Shown: one piece after another, positions 60,869 through 64,000 of the stretch
Layout: the number at the start of each line of letters is the position of its first letter
How positions within the stretch are numbered: the stretch's first letter is position 1
Origin: Lichenicola sp964236105
GTDB taxonomy: Bacteria; Pseudomonadota; Alphaproteobacteria; Acetobacterales; Acetobacteraceae
Reading direction: 5' to 3'
DNA: 64,000 bases
Assembly (NCBI GenBank): GCA_964236105.1
Contig: CAXSBC010000003.1
Span: 62,001-126,000 of the forward strand
The notes under the pieces: model-generated
Told to the model about the DNA's origin: nothing
Databases searched by the model: none
The model's input: the letters and a program-made list of their open reading frames with translations, nothing else
Made by a program: the position numbers and the translations under genes

Positions 60869-62010
60869 GCGGGATCCAGCCCTCGGACGATGGCGCCATA
60901 GCGGCCGGCACCGACGCCTACTTCAACCGCACCCGGGCCATCGTCGCGCGGTTCGGCGACGTGCGCGTCACCTACGCGCTGTTCCTGCGCCGGCCGGTGA
61001 TCGCAGCGCACCGGCTGATGACGGAGTGGCTGGCCGGCGTGGCGGCGGCGCGGCAGCTCGACATCGCGTGCGAGCCGTGCTTCGCCGAGGGCGACTGGGT
61101 CGGCGCCGGCGAGCCGCTGGTTTATGTGACCGGCAGCTTCCAGGGGCTGGTCGATCTGGAGACGCTGCTGCTGCAGAAGCTGGGCCCGGCCTGTGTCGCC
61201 GCACACAACGCCTACCAGATGTGCCTGGGCCTGCCGGGCGCGCGGTTCCTGGCCATGGAGGCCCGCCACTGCGCCGGCTTCGAGATGCAGGAGATGATGG
61301 CCTATGCGGCCTCGGTCGGCGGCAGGGCCGCGCAGAAGGAGGGAGCGCTCGGCTTCGTCGGCTGCGCCAACGACGCGACGGCGCATTTCTACGGCGGCTC
61401 CAGCGGTGCCGGCACCATGCCGCATGCGCTGATCGGCTATGCCGGCTCGACCCTGCGCGCGGCCGAGATGTTCCGCGAGACCTTTCCCGACAGCGACCTG
61501 ACGGTGCTGACCGACTATTTCGGCCGCGAGGTGAGCGACGGGCTCGAGGTCTGCCGCCGGTTTCCCGAGCTCGCGGCGGCGGGGCGGGTGAGCGTGCGGC
61601 TCGACACCCATGGCGGACGGTTCCTGGAGGGGCTCGACCCGCAGCGGAGCTACGCCGTGATCGAGCGGCATGCGCCCGGCACCATCCGGCGCTACCGCAG
61701 CGAGAGCGAGCTGCGCCACCTGGTCGGCACCGGCGTGTCGGCGGCTGCGATCTGGCGCGTGCGCGAGGCGCTGGACGAGGCAGGGTATCCCGCGGTCAGG
61801 ATCATCGCCTCGTCCGGCTTCGGCGTCGACAAGTGCCGGGTGATGGCCGACGCCCACGCGCCGATCGACGTGGTCGGCACCGGCAGCTTCATCCCCGACA
61901 GCTGGTCCGAGACCTACGCCACCGCCGACATCGTCGCCTATGACGGGGTGCCGCGGGTGAAGCTGGGACGCGAGTTCCTGCTCAGGACGGCTGTAGGACA
62001 GCCGGCGTGA
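60865..62010 (+). CDS. pncB: Nicotinate phosphoribosyltransferase
   Basis: Makes nicotinate mononucleotide from nicotinate and phosphoribosyl pyrophosphate, a salvage route to NAD. DAYFNRTRAIV near the start, YVTGSFQGLVDLETLLLQ, EARHCAGFEMQE, HALIGYAGS and RLDTHGGRFLEGL match the family, with a late ASSGFGVDKC. It has 381 residues. The GTG start overlaps the DAHP synthase stop. Confidence 0.9.
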   Translation: MSGIQPSDDGAIAAGTDAYFNRTRAIVARFGDVRVTYALFLRRPVIAAHRLMTEWLAGVAAARQLDIACEPCFAEGDWVGAGEPLVYVTGSFQGLVDLETLLLQKLGPACVAAHNAYQMCLGLPGARFLAMEARHCAGFEMQEMMAYAASVGGRAAQKEGALGFVGCANDATAHFYGGSSGAGTMPHALIGYAGSTLRAAEMFRETFPDSDLTVLTDYFGREVSDGLEVCRRFPELAAAGRVSVRLDTHGGRFLEGLDPQRSYAVIERHAPGTIRRYRSESELRHLVGTGVSAAAIWRVREALDEAGYPAVRIIASSGFGVDKCRVMADAHAPIDVVGTGSFIPDSWSETYATADIVAYDGVPRVKLGREFLLRTAVGQPA

Positions 62011-62387
62011 GCGACGAGCTGTTCGCGCCCGAGGGCGGATGGCGGGTCCGCATCCTCGATCTGTCCGGCGCCTCGGAGGACGACATCGTCGAGGAGATCG
62101 GCGGGTTCGCGACGCTGATCCTGGCGAACGCGTTCTGCCGTGCCTATGTGCGCGACAGCATCGAGCGCTGCCGGGTTCCGGGTGCCAGCTCGCGCGAGGT
62201 CCTGGCCGCCTGGTTCGCGTTCGGCGAGGATGCCGAGGTGATCGAGGCGGGCGAGGAGGGCTGGCGGTCGTCCAACGAGCTCGACGAGTTCGCGGCCCGC
62301 GCCGGCAGCGAGATCGAGCGCGACTGGCGCTCGCTCGACCCGCGGCTGGCGCCGTCCGACGACGATGACGACGAAGAAGGCGACTGA
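62007..62387 (+). CDS. Acidic small hypothetical protein
   Basis: A 126-residue protein of unknown function. It begins with SDELFAPEGGWRVRILDLSG, then an Ala/Arg/Glu-rich helical region with NAFCRAYVRDSIERCR, and ends in an acidic tail (SDDDDDEEGD). It starts with GTG overlapping the pncB stop (GTGA) and is followed 24 bases on by gltX, so it is probably translated with both. It appears conserved enough in layout to be real. Confidence 0.72.
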   Translation: MSDELFAPEGGWRVRILDLSGASEDDIVEEIGGFATLILANAFCRAYVRDSIERCRVPGASSREVLAAWFAFGEDAEVIEAGEEGWRSSNELDEFAARAGSEIERDWRSLDPRLAPSDDDDDEEGD

Positions 62388-62411
62388 CGCATTGGCTGGC
62401 AGGATCTGCTC

Positions 62412-63752
62412 TTGAAACTCCGCTTCGCCCCCAGCCCGACCGGCCTGCTGCATGTCGGCAATGCCCGCCAGGCGGTCGCCAACGTCCTGCACGCCAAACG
62501 GCACGGCGCCGGCTTCGTGCTGCGCATCGACGACACCGACGCCACCCGGTCGCGCGAGGAGCATGTGCAGGGCATCCAGCAGGATCTGCGCTGGCTGGGC
62601 CTGGAGTGGGACCAGCTGGTCCGCCAGTCCGAGCGCATCGACCGCTACGAGGCGGCGGCGACGCGGCTGAAGCAGATCGGCCGGCTCTATCCCTGCTTCG
62701 AGAGCGAGGAGGAGCTGCGCGTCAAGCGCGAGACGCGCATCCGCCAGCATCGGCCGCCGGTCTATGACCGCGCGATGCTCAAGCTGACCCCCGAGCAGCG
62801 CGCTCAGGCCGAGGCCAACGGCAAGCAGCCGTACTGGCGCTTCCGGCTGTCGGACCGCGAGGTGTCGTGGGACGATCTGGTGCTCGGCCGGATCGCGGTG
62901 AAGCTGCCGTCGGTATCCGACCCGGTGCTGATCCGCGCCGACGGCACCGTGCTCTATACCTTCGCCTCCGTGGTGGACGATCTGGAGCTCGGCATCACCC
63001 ATGTGCTGCGCGGCGAGGATCACGTCACCAACACCGGCGTGCAGCTCGACATCATCGAGGCGCTCGGTGGCCGGCCGGACCGCTTCACCTTCGCTCATCT
63101 GCCGCTGCTGCTCGACGAGGCCGGCGGCAAGCTGTCGAAGCGGTTCGAGGGGCTGTCGCTGCGCGCGCTTCGCCATGACGGGATCGAGCCGACCGCGCTG
63201 GTGGCGTATCTGGCGCGGCTCGGCACGTCGGACGACCCGCAGCCGCTGTCGCTGGACGAGCTGGCGCCGAGCTACGACGTGCGCCACGTCTCGAAGTCGG
63301 CGGCGCGGTTCGACATGCGCCAGCTGCTGGCGCTGAACCGGCGCACCATGCACCACATGCCGTTCGAGCAGGTGCGCGACCGGCTGCCCGAGGGCGCCAC
63401 CGAGTCGTTCTGGAACGCGGTGCGCGGCAATGTCGACATGCTGTCGGAGATGCGCCACTGGTGGGACGTGGTCGGAGGCAGCATCGTGCCGCCGGTGCAG
63501 GAGGACGAGGTGGCCTTCCTGCTGCAGGCCATGGACCTGCTGCCCGATGCGGCCGAGACGCCCTGGGACGACACGACCTGGGGCACCTGGACCGCGGCGC
63601 TGCGCGAGGCCAGCGGCCGCACCGGCAAGGCGCTGTTCCATCCGCTCAGGCTGGCGCTGACGGCGGAAGAAAAAGGTCCGGAATTGCGCGATTTGCTGCC
63701 ATTGATGGGTCACGAGCGCGTTGCCGGTCGCCTGCGGCTGGCGGCAAGTTGA
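62412..63752 (+). CDS. gltX: Glutamyl-tRNA synthetase
   Basis: A class I synthetase that charges tRNA-Glu. The HIGH-like motif HVGNAR follows PSPTGLL, and the KMSKS-like motif KLSKR is in DEAGGKLSKRFEG near residue 240. FRLSDREVSWDDLVLG and LRGEDHVTNT are GluRS features. It has 446 residues. It starts with TTG, with AGGA eight bases upstream, and no ATG is near the conserved start KLRFAPSPTG. Alphaproteobacteria often have a second GltX, and this one could be either. Confidence 0.93.
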   Translation: MKLRFAPSPTGLLHVGNARQAVANVLHAKRHGAGFVLRIDDTDATRSREEHVQGIQQDLRWLGLEWDQLVRQSERIDRYEAAATRLKQIGRLYPCFESEEELRVKRETRIRQHRPPVYDRAMLKLTPEQRAQAEANGKQPYWRFRLSDREVSWDDLVLGRIAVKLPSVSDPVLIRADGTVLYTFASVVDDLELGITHVLRGEDHVTNTGVQLDIIEALGGRPDRFTFAHLPLLLDEAGGKLSKRFEGLSLRALRHDGIEPTALVAYLARLGTSDDPQPLSLDELAPSYDVRHVSKSAARFDMRQLLALNRRTMHHMPFEQVRDRLPEGATESFWNAVRGNVDMLSEMRHWWDVVGGSIVPPVQEDEVAFLLQAMDLLPDAAETPWDDTTWGTWTAALREASGRTGKALFHPLRLALTAEEKGPELRDLLPLMGHERVAGRLRLAAS

Positions 63753-63819
63753 ACCGGGGACCATAACGGTTACAGATTTCTGGCAGCCGAACCCGGTGTA
63801 CCGTATTGTGCGACGCGAC

Positions 63820-63845
63820 AGCGATGCCATGTGGGCGGCATCGCT
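63820..63845 (+). terminator. Possible terminator after gltX
   Basis: A perfect nine-base stem (63820-63828 with 63837-63845) with an eight-base loop lies 68 bases after the gltX stop. It is followed by TTCG rather than a full T-run, so termination may be weak. From here to base 64000 I see no gene; the stretch may hold the promoter of the next plus-strand gene beyond the window. Confidence 0.45.
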
Positions 63846-64000
63846 TTCGCCATGAAGGATGAGTTCGTCGGGTTATGATAAAGGCATGGGAAAGCGGCCG
63901 GGCGGCGCGGCCTGTCGAGCCGGTCGGCTGTCGTCAGGCGGCCCGGGCAGGCAGTTCCCACGGGACGGGTTGGACGACGATGCAGCGAGGCGCGGTATGA

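Noticed and set aside
1..64000. CRISPR arrays, tRNA genes, insertion sequences or prophage
   Set aside because: No regular direct repeats with spacers, no cloverleaf-like sequence, and no transposase, integrase or phage gene was found on either strand.

Overview
The window is very GC-rich chromosomal DNA, packed with genes and with few AT-rich stretches. It looks like an alphaproteobacterium, most likely of the Acetobacteraceae or wider Rhodospirillales. This rests on gene order (rnpB-mraZ-dcw-ftsZ-lpxC-bamD-recN-ligA, aroE-coaE-dnaQ, argH-lptM), the DNPR motif for meso-diaminopimelate in MurE, and outer-membrane genes (LpxC, BamD, MCE transport). The lineage is inferred from sequence, with no database search. 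I see no phage, transposon, integron, CRISPR or plasmid genes.

Layout. Bases 1-2.9 kb: a trypsin-like protease (5' end outside the window), a small LptM-type lipoprotein, argH and a TlpA-like thioredoxin. 2.9-9.3 kb: two transglutaminase-like proteins, then N-formylglutamate amidohydrolase, aroE, coaE, dnaQ and an HD-GYP protein. 9.4-35 kb, all on the minus strand: the cell-wall and division cluster. Read in its own direction it runs mraZ, rsmH, ftsL, ftsI, murE, murF, mraY, murD, ftsW, murG, murC, murB, ddl, ftsQ, ftsA, ftsZ, then lpxC, bamD, recN, ligA. Most genes from rsmH to ftsA overlap by 1-13 bases. Upstream of mraZ lie three TGGG boxes with a 10-base period, and then the RNase P RNA gene.

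35.8-43.8 kb is more accessory: a large beta-repeat protein with a Hint domain, a Rieske protein with no cytochrome bc1 partners beside it, an unknown membrane protein, a flavin monooxygenase, a PAS-PAS-GGDEF-EAL protein and a ModE-type DNA-binding protein. 44-53.9 kb: an RlmM-like methyltransferase, DUF423 protein, proline iminopeptidase, DUF4142 lipoprotein with a textbook terminator, an IsdG/ABM-like protein, cobalamin adenosyltransferase, uroporphyrinogen methyltransferase, ferredoxin-NADP reductase, glutathione reductase, two small unknown proteins, a GH128-type glucanase and a tiny lipoprotein. 54-64 kb: a metallo-beta-lactamase-fold hydrolase, a four-gene Mla/MCE lipid transport operon, alkB, and a run of class II DAHP synthase, nicotinate phosphoribosyltransferase, an acidic small protein and gltX.

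How the genes fit together. The core makes the UDP-MurNAc-pentapeptide (MurB-F, Ddl), transfers it to lipid (MraY, MurG), polymerises it at the septum (FtsW, FtsI) and builds the divisome (FtsL, FtsQ, FtsA, FtsZ). LpxC, BamD and the Mla genes maintain the outer membrane. AroE and DAHP synthase serve aromatic synthesis, CoaE and PncB serve cofactor supply, and DnaQ, LigA, RecN and AlkB serve DNA replication and repair. I found no clearly new multi-gene system. The best leads are the Hint protein, the long FtsL tail, the orphan Rieske gene and the mraZ boxes.
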